Part shown: positions 1 through 11,772 of the stretch, piece after piece
Numbering within the stretch: the first letter of the stretch is position 1
How the letters are laid out: every line of letters starts with the position of its first letter
Position numbers and translations under genes: made by a program
The notes under the pieces: model-generated
The model's database searches: none
The model's input: only the letters and a program-made list of their open reading frames with translations
Told to the model about the DNA's origin: nothing
NCBI GenBank assembly: GCA_033032175.1
Contig: CM065320.1
Span: 16,759,413 to 16,823,412, forward strand
DNA: 64,000 nt
Origin: Saturnia japonica
Taxonomy: Eukaryota > Arthropoda > Insecta > Lepidoptera > Saturniidae
Direction: 5' to 3'

Positions 1-663
1 ATGTTAACAAATAAATGTACCACATAATCAAATTTCTTATTTTAAAATTTTAAATCATGATTATTATTAAACGAAATATAATTAATACAATTATCGATTT
101 TTTTCTAAGTTGGCTACACACTTATCAGCTTATCTGTGGGAATTTTTCATTTCCGTTTATAGCCGCATTTATTGTACAATTTTTATTTGGCCTCAGAAAA
201 TTCAATGCCTTGGACGTCTTATTTATATTTTGATAGTTTCTTCTCGATTTAACTTTTTTCGTATCTTCGCTTGGAGCCCTGTTTGTACATGAATGGGAGA
301 AAAATAAAATGTGCGATTTTTTTCCTAATAATAATTATTTAATTTACATAATTATTGCAATGGCATCCATACATTATTAACAGACGTTGTCGCCATATCG
401 GTTTGCTGTAGTCATGGTGAAAAATGTCATTCAATTTGGCTGGCTGGTTCCGTTCAACGTGGCGTCAAAAAGAGTCACTAAATAGATGTGATTTTGAATC
501 AAACTGTCGATGTTCGTCACCCAGTCGATCACCTACCTCATTTGATCAATGAATAAATGCTACAAACTGATCCGTATTTTATTTTCAAAAACTAAACATC
601 AATAACAAGTACCTATTTGTTGAAACCCAACACTTTTTGAAGACTTATCATTACAATTTTCAG
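1..663 (+). other. intron sequence upstream of the GT49 exon
   Basis: AT-rich sequence with no open frame that looks coding, ending in the polypyrimidine tract and CAG acceptor at 651-663. I see no further exon of the glycosyltransferase here. Confidence 0.5.
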
Positions 664-885
664 GTATACGAAATGTTCCTCACCGGTTACCAATTCAAGG
701 TTTTATCACCGATCTTCACCATCCACTGGGGCCTGCAAGCGCGACGTAACCGCCCTCTGTGGCGAGAGAAGCAAAACGAAAAGAATAGGAAATATTTCGA
801 AACTTTTAAGAGGGAGTTGTTCGCGAGATATCGGAGAGATCCGCTGCATCTCTTACGAAGACCGCAGCAGCAAAAGAAGACCTAG
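664..885 (+). CDS. last exon of a B4GAT1-like beta-1,4-glucuronyltransferase (GT49)
   Basis: A splice acceptor (pyrimidines then CAG, 661-663) opens a phase-0 frame of 73 codons ending at TAG 883-885. The translation starts VYEMFLTGYQFKVL, continues FTIHWGL, and ends with a basic tail containing NRKYFETFKREL and RYRRDP. This matches the C-terminus of GT49 enzymes such as B4GAT1, which also end with a G.F.VL block, a His-x-Gly and a lysine/arginine-rich helix. These are Golgi type II membrane enzymes that add glucuronic acid during matriglycan (dystroglycan) glycan synthesis. Only the C-terminal exon is in view; the rest lies to the left, with 1-663 as intron. The call rests on remembered family similarity, and another GT49/LARGE-like paralogue is possible. 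Confidence 0.72.
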   Translation, partial: VYEMFLTGYQFKVLSPIFTIHWGLQARRNRPLWREKQNEKNRKYFETFKRELFARYRRDPLHLLRRPQQQKKT

Positions 886-3095
886 GCATCGCAGGGCCGG
901 GCGCAGTGTGTTACCGGCCTAATTTTCTTGACTTTCTTAGTGACTTTATTTTGATTTATTACCTAACAAGTATTATACAATTAACATTAATCGAACTTAC
1001 TAAGATTAATATTAGTTAAAATTAATATATACTGTTTTGTAATACATAAACTATAAAGCCTACATCAGCAGTAACACGCTCAGTGAAGTGAACTAACTCA
1101 GTGAAGCGAGTCGCTCAATTGCAGTTATAATTACAATATTAATTTATATTATTTATTTGCAGTTCAAAGCATTAATTGTTATGCCACATACACAGTCTGA
1201 TAATAGTGGAAAACATAAAAGAATATTTAGCAATAGAATTTTTCAAAGTACAAATGGTATGTAATAATTTGCTAAATATCAAATACTGTTATTTTTAATA
1301 TTAGAACTGTTATTGTATGTATTTTAAAAGATATTATATTGAAGTGAATCCCTATATACTTTCATGTGTTTAAAATATTAATTATATTTAGCTATGGTAA
1401 ATAGTGTTTGGAATGTGAATGGGAGTTATCTTGATACTCAGATTTTACAAAGAGTTATCGAATTGTACATACGCTGCTAATTGTATTTATTTTTACTTGA
1501 CTGCGAAAAAATAGGGGTTATGTTTTTCTAACATATGTATGTATGTCTATTTCTTTCGCACACTCTGTAGCCTAAATGTCTTGTTGGATTTTAGCATACG
1601 AGGTGACGTTAGATTCGCCTCAATTGTGCCAGTGACATAGCTATGTAATATTTCTATATAATATTATGACGTCTGGAAATTAAATAAAGCAAAAATGGTT
1701 CTTTTTATGTATAGTGTGTTTTATTGCAGTGGGGTTTTATATTTCCTATTTAATATTCTTTGTTCAGTTTTATATCTAGAGATTAACTATTATGTTTATA
1801 ACTAGTTTTGATATAGTTATCAGTTTTATCTCATTATTATCTACCAAACTATTCTCTGTTGTTTTGGATTGCACCGACTGTTTAGTTCTGTCATATATTG
1901 AAAGTTGAATTTAATATTGTACCAATTCATTAACGCTAAACACACCAGCTTCTGCGAACATAACTTTAGTATGTTTCTAATAGCTACATTTACGGACAAC
2001 AGGCGAATACTAAGTTAATACTAAATATAGGGCCAAGTTATTATTATGTTTAAAACTTAAGGTTAAGCATTAGGTATACATAAGTGTGTTATATGTGTAG
2101 TAGAGATGTGGCGGATATATGTTTCCATATCTGCGAATATAAGTCAGAAAATAACTTCATATTTATTTCATTTCCATAGACTTCACAAGGCCAGTTAATT
2201 TTAAGTTCAGCGATTAGAAATAAAAAGGGTTTTGGAAACGGGCTTTACGACAATAAATAGGTATTACTCCCGTGGATAGCTACAAAGCCGTTTGTGATAA
2301 AGTAATTTGTTTCTGCCAAATATACAGAAGCAGAACAAAACGCACTATTCAGGAGTTTTCAGTAGCAGACGTAGTTCAGAGAAAACGTACATCATTACTC
2401 TGTGGTTGTAGTACTTTAATTGTAGATTTCCTCTGTTTATCACTTATTGTATTCGCTTAGATTTCCAAAATATTTATTTGTCTTCGATCGGAATGTGACT
2501 CGTTTATATATTCGATAATAATGATGGTTCGAAATTTGTAGATTGACGGACATACCGATAACGTGTATAGGGAGGGTAGACATTTCTGGGCATGCTATTT
2601 TTTTTAATTGTTTGTTTAATTATGTTATCAAACCGATAAGATTTCAATGTGTGCGTGTTCCGCGCGGACGAGAAATATCTTCAAATTTATAATAGATGTT
2701 TGTAGTGAACTCTAGACTTTTTCAGATATTTTTATAGTGTTCGAAACTAGTGCATTTTTTAAACAGATCGTAACAAAAGATTCAGTCATAAAAGTCATTG
2801 CACAAGTCATCAAATTAATAATGATTAAAAACTTTACATATCAAAGTTGAAGTAGAATTTAATGTAAAAAGAACCCGATCCGCATCCTTCGACTCAAAGT
2901 TGCATCGATCCGGCACATCTCAATGTAGTATACATATTTACAGTGTAAAATTTAGAAAATTTATAAATACTCAATAATTGTTGTGTGATTTGTTTTCAAA
3001 TAATAGGGCACCTACCTGTATAAATAGTTTATTAAATTTTTTATACACGTGTAGATAATAATTATTTGTAAGCTAAGTAATATTTGTAGTGTAAT
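886..3095 (+). other. 3' UTR and intergenic sequence
   Basis: Non-coding AT-rich stretch after the GT49 stop codon. An AATAAA at 1683-1688 is a plausible poly(A) signal for that gene. Beyond it I see no gene or clear repeat up to the target duplication of the BEL element at 3091-3095. Confidence 0.45.
3091..3095. repeat. target-site duplication, left copy (GTAAT)
   Basis: GTAAT directly before the 5' LTR is repeated at 13888-13892 directly after the 3' LTR. Five base pairs is the usual BEL/Pao length. Confidence 0.85.
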
Positions 3096-3803
3096 TGTGC
3101 AGGATACCAGGAAAACAGCGCAAACGCTGCAGTAGGCGTGGCCTGCCACAAGAGCAAGATCGCGTCACAAGTGCGAGCGAGACGCACTATATGTTTAGTT
3201 TATATCATATTTATAGCCTTTATATGTATTATTTTTAAGTTATTGTTAAATTATTAGAAAACCTTTTAGTTTCAACACACGAATATAGTTTTGTATAACC
3301 AATAGAGATATAGATAATAAGAAACACATTTTGCCATGGAGGGGACTTCGTACTCACGCCGCACTGTCGCCCCTCCAACAAGACCCACTTAGCCGCCCCG
3401 TCGAGCGCCATAAAAGGCCGCGCTCCGCGGTACCAATTCAGTCATTCTCAAGAAGTCGGCAAGAAACAACATAGCGACAAGTGCAGTTATTCTCAAGAAG
3501 TCGGCAAGAAACAACATAGCGACAAGTGCAGTCATTCTCAAGAAGTCGGCAAGAAACAACATAGCGACAAGTGCATCCGTTCTCAAGAAGTCAGCAAGAA
3601 AATAAATAGTGATAAAGACATTGTCAGCAAGTAGATAGTAACAAGTGAATATTGTAAATAGTGATCAATAAAAGTTGAATTTATAGTCATCGACGTATTT
3701 TTACTCGGCAATCCAGTAATAGTTTTCAAAGTGCGGAAACCACGGAATCAATAGTCCGTAGTATAGACCAGAGCTATCGTCTGGTCACTTGATAACCCGC
3801 ACA
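3096..3803 (+). repeat. 5' LTR of the BEL element (708 bp)
   Basis: Runs from TGTGC to GCACA. It differs from the 3' LTR, with insertion removed, at roughly ten positions by eye, and is the same length. It contains about three and a half copies of a 45-bp tandem repeat (about 3438-3605) whose core is TTCTCAAGAAGTC. A TGG-starting candidate primer-binding site follows at 3809, six bases into the internal region; I do not assign a tRNA. Confidence 0.88.
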
Positions 3804-3885
3804 TCGTCTGGTCCTTCGTTAGTTAGATCTACGAGTAAGAATCGTCGAATTATAGTGAAAAATTCAACATCGAAACCGCTCTACA

Positions 3886-6015
3886 ATGCCTATAACAAGA
3901 TCAACAGGAAGACGGGCTACACCACCAGTCTCAACTACTTCGACTACAGGAACCACGGATCCCACTACGGAATCGACAACAGAATTTACTACGGGAACGT
4001 CTACCACTATGACCACGTCCTACGTAACAGCAACAACGTCGACCAAACAAACCACCACCGTGTCCGATCAACAGACAGTCGCAGAAGCAACGCCGCCTAG
4101 CAACCAGCAAGTTGTTAAATCTATAAATAGCCACGGGAATCGAACGCATCAAACAGATAGAAATTCTAAGAAGAACAAAGCTCCGAAGTCACTGCGTTTA
4201 GCCAAAGCTAAGGCTAAAATATTGAAATTGAAGCTACAACTAGCCAATGCAGCGCTTGCGGAGATAGAAGCAGAGCACAGTGAAGACGAAGATTACGATG
4301 ACATATCGTCAACAGATACAGGAGTGAACAATACTCAACGTATTCACACATGGTTGAATACAACACAGCTCGTTGCAATCGATCAAGCCGAAGTAACAGA
4401 AACAGGCCAATCGCCGATAGAACCTACTCCAGTTATCGCTGCCGTATCCTGGGGCAACGAGGTGACTAGACCGGTGGGAGCCACTACCGCACCACCGCCG
4501 CCGCATACTTCAGCAGCCCTACCGGGTATCGAACAGCCAGCGATCATAACCGGATCGCAGCCAACAGCAGCCCTGCCGGGTATCGAACAGCCTGCGATCA
4601 TAACCGAATCGCGGCCTACAGAGACAACAGCAGCACTGCCGCCGGGTGTCAACAGTAAACGCCTCTACGGCACCGCACCTCAGACAGAGTTTGTCACCTC
4701 ACCGTGGCAATCAAACGAACCGACAGTACAACAGCAACAGACTAGTGCAACTCCGATGGCCACCGTCGTAACACAGCGACCTCAGAGTGTCGATCTACAT
4801 GAACTGGCATCGAGCATAATGTATGCAGTACAAACTGCACAAAATCGACAACCTAGGAACTCGGAACTACCAGTCTTCAACGGGTCACATCAAGAGTGGC
4901 TAAACTTCAGAGCAGCTTACTACGAGTCCGCGCACCTATTTAGTGCAGTTGATAACATGTCACGGCTGAGAAGAAGCCTCCGAGGAACCGCCAAGGAAGC
5001 CGTACTAGGCCCACTAAACACAAGTACCGACCCGTCGAGAATTATACAAACCCTAGAGATGCGCTTCGGACGTCCGGAATCCATAGCTTCTGCAGAACTC
5101 GAACGCCTACGGATACTACCTAGGCTCACAGAATCACCGCGAGAACTTTGTACCTTTTCTACGAGGGTAGAAAACGCTGTTTCTACACTACAAGCCCTCG
5201 ACTGTGCTCACTATCTCTACAACCCGGAAGTAACCAAACACATGATAGAGAAGCTAACACCAACGTTGAAAAGACAGTGGTACGAGTTCGCGGCGACACA
5301 ACAAAGAGGCGAACCCGACCTTATGAAATTCACTCACTTCATAAGACGAGAGGCCGATCTATGCAGCCCGTTCGCGCCTCCCGAATATATCGCCAACCGG
5401 CCAGTACCCGACACGTACGCACGTCGACAACAGCGGGTACATACTGTACATGAAGAACAAAGCAACAAGTATTGTCACCTGTGCAAGCGACAGGGACACA
5501 ACATCGCGGACTGCAACGAGTTCAAGGAAGCAAACGTAAATTCCCGATGGGATATAGCAAAGAAACATCGTCTTTGCTTTCGGTGCCTACGATACCGCAC
5601 GAAGGTACACAGCTGTCGCCCTAGGAAGTGTGACATAAATGGTTGCGTCTATAAGCACAACAAGATGCTTCACTTCGTTAAACCACCTAAAGAAGAAACA
5701 GAATCAACAGACGAGAAAGTCAATTCAGCGTGGTCGCCTCAAGTCGCATACTTGAAAATTATACCCGTGCGCGTATCTGGACCGGCGGGAGCGATGGATA
5801 CACATGCCCTCCTAGACGACGGATCAACAGTCACATTAATAGACGCAGCCCTAGCCGACCAAATCGGAGCCACCGGACCGGACGAACCGCTACATATTTT
5901 GACTTACAACGGCGGCTCCGGGACGGATATGAAATCAAGCAAAGTTAGTTTCACAGCACGCGGTACAAACAACCGCGAAGAAACTATTCAAGCACGCACG
6001 GTCAGCAACCTATAG
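3886..6015 (+). pseudogene. BEL gag-protease, first copy, ended by an in-frame stop
   Basis: Encodes 709 residues. The N-terminus is Ser/Thr-rich low complexity. A gag core begins near residue 326 (ELPVFNGSHQEWLNF). A CCHC zinc knuckle, CHLCKRQGHNIADC, sits near 529, followed by a second Cys/His cluster. A retropepsin motif HALLDDGSTVTLID lies near 643. The start ATG at 3886 follows an 82-base leader after the LTR. A TAG at 6013-6015 ends the frame, yet the same frame stays open from 6016 through the RT, so this is one polyprotein broken by a nonsense change. The region 3886-5702 is repeated at 7674-9490. Confidence 0.88.
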
Positions 6016-6144
6016 TTAGCAGCGCAGCGAATACCCAAGGAGGCCGTCATAAATCTCAAGCATCTCTATGACGTCGCTCGATACATACAACATCAAGATG
6101 CCAGACCTAGGATCTTAATAGGTCAGGACAACTGGCACCTCCTG

Positions 6145-7086
6145 TTGGCATCAGAAGTACGATCCGGTAAACGAAACCAACCAGTGGCATCTCTAACACC
6201 ACTAGGATGGGTCGTACATGGCAACACTACCCGGACACTAGGACGCAAAATCGACTACGTGAATCACATTGACACCGACGATCGCCTGGATGATATAATG
6301 AGAGATTTCATAGCGAAAGATAACCTCTACATAGAACCAAAGAAGCCCAACAGCGATCCGGACGAAAAAGCCCTGCGTATTTTCGAAAGTAACACTAAAA
6401 TAACCCCGGGAGGCAGAATCCAGACAGCACTCCCGTGGAAATCACAGGAAGCTACGTTACCGGAAAATTACAACAACGCCTTGAAGAGACTTCTCAACAT
6501 TGAACACAAGCTCGATCGAGAATCCGACCTCAAGAAGCGGTACCATGAACAAATGGAGGCCCTAATAACCAAAGGATTCGCCGAGCCAGTCCCTCCGACA
6601 CCGACGGGTTCTAGAATATGGTACTTACCCCATTTCGCCGTGCTCAATCCATCGAAACCAAAGAAGCTCAGAGTAGTACACGACGCCGCCGCCAAAACCG
6701 GAGGTATATCGCTTAACAGCCAGCTGTTAACAGGCCCAGATCTATTACAACCACTACCAGGAGTTATAATGAGGTTTCGTCAACACCGCATAGCCGTCAC
6801 CGCAGATATCTCGGAGATGTTTATGCAGGTAGAACTCCGAGAAAAGGATCGAGATGCCCTCCGGTACTTGTGGCGAGGAAGCCGTCGGGACAACGAACCT
6901 CCGGAACAGTACCGAATGAAGACACTAATTTTCGGTGCATCAAGCTCTCCGGCCGCAGCTATTTATGCTATGAACAAGAACGCAGATCAGTACAAACAAG
7001 ATTACCCTGAAGCGGTGAAAGCCATCCGAACAAAGCACTATATGGATGACTATTTAGTTTCAACACACGAATATAGTTTTGTATAA
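6145..7086 (+). pseudogene. BEL reverse transcriptase, N-terminal part, cut by a junction
   Basis: Same frame as the upstream gag-protease. It contains the BEL-type segment before RT (LPWKSQEATLPENYNNALKR), then LPHFAVLNPSKPKKLRVVHD, the polymerase Asp in VTADISEMFMQVEL, FGASSSPAAA, and the catalytic YMDDYL (7039-7056). Immediately after YMDDYLVS the sequence turns into LTR sequence at 7053, so the last residues are LTR read-through. The RT thumb, RNase H and integrase of this copy are missing. It cannot be a working polymerase as it stands. Confidence 0.88.
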
Positions 7087-7591
7087 CCAATAGAGATATA
7101 GATAATAAGAAACACATTTTGCCATGGAGGGGACTTCGTACTCACGCCGCACTGTCGCCCCTCCAACAAGACCCACTTAGCCGCCCCGTCGAGCGCCATA
7201 AAAGGCCGCGCTCCGCGGTACCAATTCAGTCATTCTCAAGAAGTCGGCAAGAAACAACATAGCGACAAGTGCAGTTATTCTCAAGAAGTCGGCAAGAAAC
7301 AACATAGCGACAAGTGCAGTCATTCTCAAGAAGTCGGCAAGAAACAACATAGCGACAAGTGCATCCGTTCTCAAGAAGTCAGCAAGAAAATAAATAGTGA
7401 TAAAGACATTGTCAGCAAGTAGATAGTAACAAGTGAATATTGTAAATAGTGATCAATAAAAGTTGAATTTATAGTCATCGACGTATTTTTACTCGGCAAT
7501 CCAGTAATAGTTTTCAAAGTGCGGAAACCACGGAATCAATAGTCCGTAGTATAGACCAGAGCTATCGTCTGGTCACTTGATAACCCGCACA
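7053..7591 (+). repeat. partial internal BEL LTR
   Basis: Identical by eye to the last 539 bp of the 5' LTR (3265-3803, constant offset 3788), including the 45-bp tandem repeats. It lacks the first 169 bp of the LTR. It joins RT coding sequence through a shared TTTAGTTTCAACAC-type stretch, so the breakpoint lies inside microhomology. Confidence 0.88.
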
Positions 7592-7673
7592 TCGTCTGGT
7601 CCTTCGTTAGTTAGATCTACGAGTAAGAATCGTCGAATTATAGTGAAAAATTCAACATCGAAACCGCTCTACA

Positions 7674-9527
7674 ATGCCTATAACAAGATCAACAGGAAGA
7701 CGGGCTACACCACCAGTCTCAACTACTTCGACTACAGGAACCACGGATCCCACTACGGAATCGACAACAGAATTTACTACGGGAACGTCTACCACTATGA
7801 CCACGTCCTACGTAACAGCAACAACGTCGACCAAACAAACCACCACCGTGTCCGATCAACAGACAGTCGCAGAAGCAACGCCGCCTAGCAACCAGCAAGT
7901 TGTTAAATCTATAAATAGCCACGGGAATCGAACGCATCAAACAGATAGAAATTCTAAGAAGAACAAAGCTCCGAAGTCACTGCGTTTAGCCAAAGCTAAG
8001 GCTAAAATATTGAAATTGAAGCTACAACTAGCCAATGCAGCGCTTGCGGAGATAGAAGCAGAGCACAGTGAAGACGAAGATTACGATGACATATCGTCAA
8101 CAGATACAGGAGTGAACAATACTCAACGTATTCACACATGGTTGAATACAACACAGCTCGTTGCAATCGATCAAGCCGAAGTAACAGAAACAGGCCAATC
8201 GCCGATAGAACCTACTCCAGTTATCGCTGCCGTATCCTGGGGCAACGAGGTGACTAGACCGGTGGGAGCCACTACCGCACCACCGCCGCCGCATACTTCA
8301 GCAGCCCTACCGGGTATCGAACAGCCAGCGATCATAACCGGATCGCAGCCAACAGCAGCCCTGCCGGGTATCGAACAGCCTGCGATCATAACCGAATCGC
8401 GGCCTACAGAGACAACAGCAGCACTGCCGCCGGGTGTCAACAGTAAACGCCTCTACGGCACCGCACCTCAGACAGAGTTTGTCACCTCACCGTGGCAATC
8501 AAACGAACCGACAGTACAACAGCAACAGACTAGTGCAACTCCGATGGCCACCGTCGTAACACAGCGACCTCAGAGTGTCGATCTACATGAACTGGCATCG
8601 AGCATAATGTATGCAGTACAAACTGCACAAAATCGACAACCTAGGAACTCGGAACTACCAGTCTTCAACGGGTCACATCAAGAGTGGCTAAACTTCAGAG
8701 CAGCTTACTACGAGTCCGCGCACCTATTTAGTGCAGTTGATAACATGTCACGGCTGAGAAGAAGCCTCCGAGGAACCGCCAAGGAAGCCGTACTAGGCCC
8801 ACTAAACACAAGTACCGACCCGTCGAGAATTATACAAACCCTAGAGATGCGCTTCGGACGTCCGGAATCCATAGCTTCTGCAGAACTCGAACGCCTACGG
8901 ATACTACCTAGGCTCACAGAATCACCGCGAGAACTTTGTACCTTTTCTACGAGGGTAGAAAACGCTGTTTCTACACTACAAGCCCTCGACTGTGCTCACT
9001 ATCTCTACAACCCGGAAGTAACCAAACACATGATAGAGAAGCTAACACCAACGTTGAAAAGACAGTGGTACGAGTTCGCGGCGACACAACAAAGAGGCGA
9101 ACCCGACCTTATGAAATTCACTCACTTCATAAGACGAGAGGCCGATCTATGCAGCCCGTTCGCGCCTCCCGAATATATCGCCAACCGGCCAGTACCCGAC
9201 ACGTACGCACGTCGACAACAGCGGGTACATACTGTACATGAAGAACAAAGCAACAAGTATTGTCACCTGTGCAAGCGACAGGGACACAACATCGCGGACT
9301 GCAACGAGTTCAAGGAAGCAAACGTAAATTCCCGATGGGATATAGCAAAGAAACATCGTCTTTGCTTTCGGTGCCTACGATACCGCACGAAGGTACACAG
9401 CTGTCGCCCTAGGAAGTGTGACATAAATGGTTGCGTCTATAAGCACAACAAGATGCTTCACTTCGTTAAACCACCTAAAGAAGAAACAGAGTTACTCAGG
9501 ACCAGAAAAGTTACTTTCGCTCGGTGA
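7674..9527 (+). pseudogene. BEL gag, second copy, truncated
   Basis: Residues 1-605 repeat the first gag exactly by eye, including the zinc knuckle. The copy diverges at 9491 (5703 in the first copy), just after a run of proline, lysine and glutamate, so the retropepsin domain is absent. It then reads about 12 foreign residues to TGA at 9525-9527. The foreign bases up to 9510 may come from the integrase region of the BEL element, which would mean an internal gag-to-integrase deletion; that is inference. Confidence 0.86.
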
Positions 9528-11772
9528 ATCGGTCATTATAGCGGGTGACCTCAATTGTGGACACACTTCGTTTAACAATTGGAGAGACTCCAGAAATGGG
9601 GTTAAACTCGAAGAGTTGACGAACGTGCTAAACTTTGATGTCATAGCGCCTCCCACTCCCACCCACTTTCAAGACAACTGTTTGCCGACAGTGCTTGATG
9701 TAGCCCTCATTAAAGGTATCGCGCTTCGGTTACGACTCATTCGGGTCGTACACGAGCTCGACTCCGACCACCGTCCGGTCATCATGCAGCTAGGTCAACC
9801 AGACGACTCTAGCCCTCCTTCGGTCCAAGTGGTTGACTATGCCAAGCTAAAACATTATCTTGCGGACAGGCCGTCCCCGTCCAGCTTAGATAGGATCCCG
9901 GACGTATTGGGGTCCGTTGCGGATGTAGATCTCGCGATCGATTCCCTGGTCGACCACCTGCAGGCCGGCATCGGAGAGGCCTCGAGAGAGGTCGAAGAGG
10001 CGAGCGATCGCCGCTTCGTACTCCCTGCCGACGTGCGGGCGTTGTTGACGGAAAAGAACGCGGCGACTCGTGCGCACGACCACTATCCGACCGAGGAAAA
10101 CCGCGCACGTTTACGCGCACTTCAAAGATCGGTTAGAGCCCGTATATTAGAACTCAGAAGTCACAGATGGGACGCCCTCGTCGAAGGGCTAAGGCCGTCG
10201 CATCTGGCTTACTGGAAATTAGCTCACAGCCTCAAAATAGAGGCTTCTTATCTTATGCCCCCCCTCGAGAGGGGTCCCGGTATACCGCTCGCCTTCGATA
10301 GCAGCGACAAGGCGGAGTGCCTCGCCACTTGTTTGGAGAGCCAGTGCTCTCCGAACAGTGTCGATGCAAACACCGACCGGGTCGAGGGTATCGATGGATG
10401 CGTGCGGGAGCTGGATAAGCTCCCCGCGACAGACTCCCTGTCCCCAGTCACGTCTGAGGAGGTTCTTTCCATTATAAAAAGCCTTAAGCTTAGAAAAGCA
10501 CCAGGTCCCGACGGGATCAGGAATGAAGTACTTAGGCTTCTTCCTGATCGCCTCATAGCTCTTTTGGTCTGCATCTTCAATGTAGCCATAGTCCACTGCC
10601 ATTTTCCAGCCGCCTGGAAAAAGGCAATAGTCATAGGTATCCGTAAGCCCGGCAAGAGCGCGTCGCTTCCCGACAGCTATCGCCCGATCAGTCTCCTAAA
10701 TACGTTAGGGAAAATTTACGAGCGGATCCTTCTGAACCGTCTCAAGCCAGTAATAGAGGAGAAAGACCTCTATCCGCCTGAGCAATTCGGTTTCCGTGCT
10801 AGATATTCTTGCACTCATCAAGTGCACCGCCTCACGGAGCACGTTGCATTTAATTTTGCTGAACTTTATAAGCCCCGCCGTACACTTGCGGTCTTTTTCG
10901 ACGTGGCCAAGGCCTTTGATAAGGTCTGGCACGAGGGATTGATTTACAAGTTGTACCGCTTTGAAGTCCCCGATAGGCTAATTAAAATAATTCGCGACTA
11001 TTTAACAGATCGCACCTTCCGCTATAGAGTGGAAGGTGAATTGTCCACGCCCCGTCCAATACGCTCAGGCGTTCCCCAAGGTTCGATCCTGGCTCCTAGC
11101 CTATTTAACCTGTACGTCAGTGACCTACCTCGACTCCCGGAGGTCGAGGTAGGGCTATACGCGGACGATACAGTCTTATATGCCTCAGATAGGAATAGAT
11201 CCGACCTCAGACACAAAGTCCAACGCGCCGTGACCACTCTCGGGAAGTGGTTTAACGAGTGGCGAATAGCCGTTAATCCCTCGAAGAGCGCCGCGATGCT
11301 CTTCGATGCGGATTCGTCACAGATACCGTGGAAGCTTAAACCTGTTAAGCTCTACGATAATCCGATTCCGTATGTAAGAGAGACCCAGTATCTAGGGGTA
11401 ACCCTAGATAGTAGGCTCTCTTTTAGACCCCACATCCGTAAGGTTAGGAACAGGGCCACGTGGGTCCTGGGCCGGTTGCATCCTCTGTTGTGTTCGGTGA
11501 GCAAAATGTCCACGCGACATAAGCTCACGCTCTACAAGACGTGTATTCGACCAATTTTGACATACAGTTGCGCTGTGTTCGCACATATGTCCGAGTCGAG
11601 TTTCAAACGGTTACAATCGATACAGAATAGGTTCCTCTATCGTCTCACCGGGGCCCCGTGGTATGTTCGAAGCGTAGATCTCCATAGAGATATGGAGCTT
11701 CCTTCGATACATGCCTACGTTAAACAGCTCTCCCGTTCGTATTTCGTCACCAGAAAAGATACGCAGCTATAA
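9427..11772 (+). pseudogene. Jockey-clade LINE endonuclease-reverse transcriptase fragment inside BEL
   Basis: A continuous 781-codon frame. The LINE-derived part covers roughly 9511-11748. It begins inside an APE-type endonuclease: VIIAGDLNC near residue 41 and SDHRPV near 112 are the catalytic D-x-N and SDH motifs, while the N-terminal half is absent. A full Jockey-type RT follows: RKAPGPDGIRNEVLRLLP, PDSYRPISLLNTLGK, FFDVAKAFDKVW near 491, SGVPQGSILAPSLFNLYV, and YADDTVLYAS near 577. It stops short of the ORF end and has no 3' UTR. Close relatives in this window are 26466-28771 and 12969-13512. The first about 28 and last about 8 residues of the frame are BEL sequence read out of frame. 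Confidence 0.88.
9511..11748 (+). mobile_element. LINE fragment flanked by a 10-bp direct repeat
   Basis: ACCAGAAAAG occurs at 9501-9510 and again at 11749-11758, bracketing the LINE sequence. The length fits a LINE target duplication. However, the fragment is truncated at both ends and lacks a poly(A) tail, which ordinary target-primed reverse transcription does not produce. Template switching or recombination is an alternative. Confidence 0.7.

Noticed and set aside
3389..3586. Minus-strand frame of repeated residues in the LTR, and its equivalents at 7177-7374 and 13182-13670
   Set aside because: Produced by reading the 45-bp LTR tandem repeat antisense; 45 is a multiple of three, so it stays open without being a gene.
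10219..10655. Antisense frames over the Jockey RT
   Set aside because: They are shadows of the GC-rich RT coding strand; identical shadows occur at 28362-28798 over the other copy.
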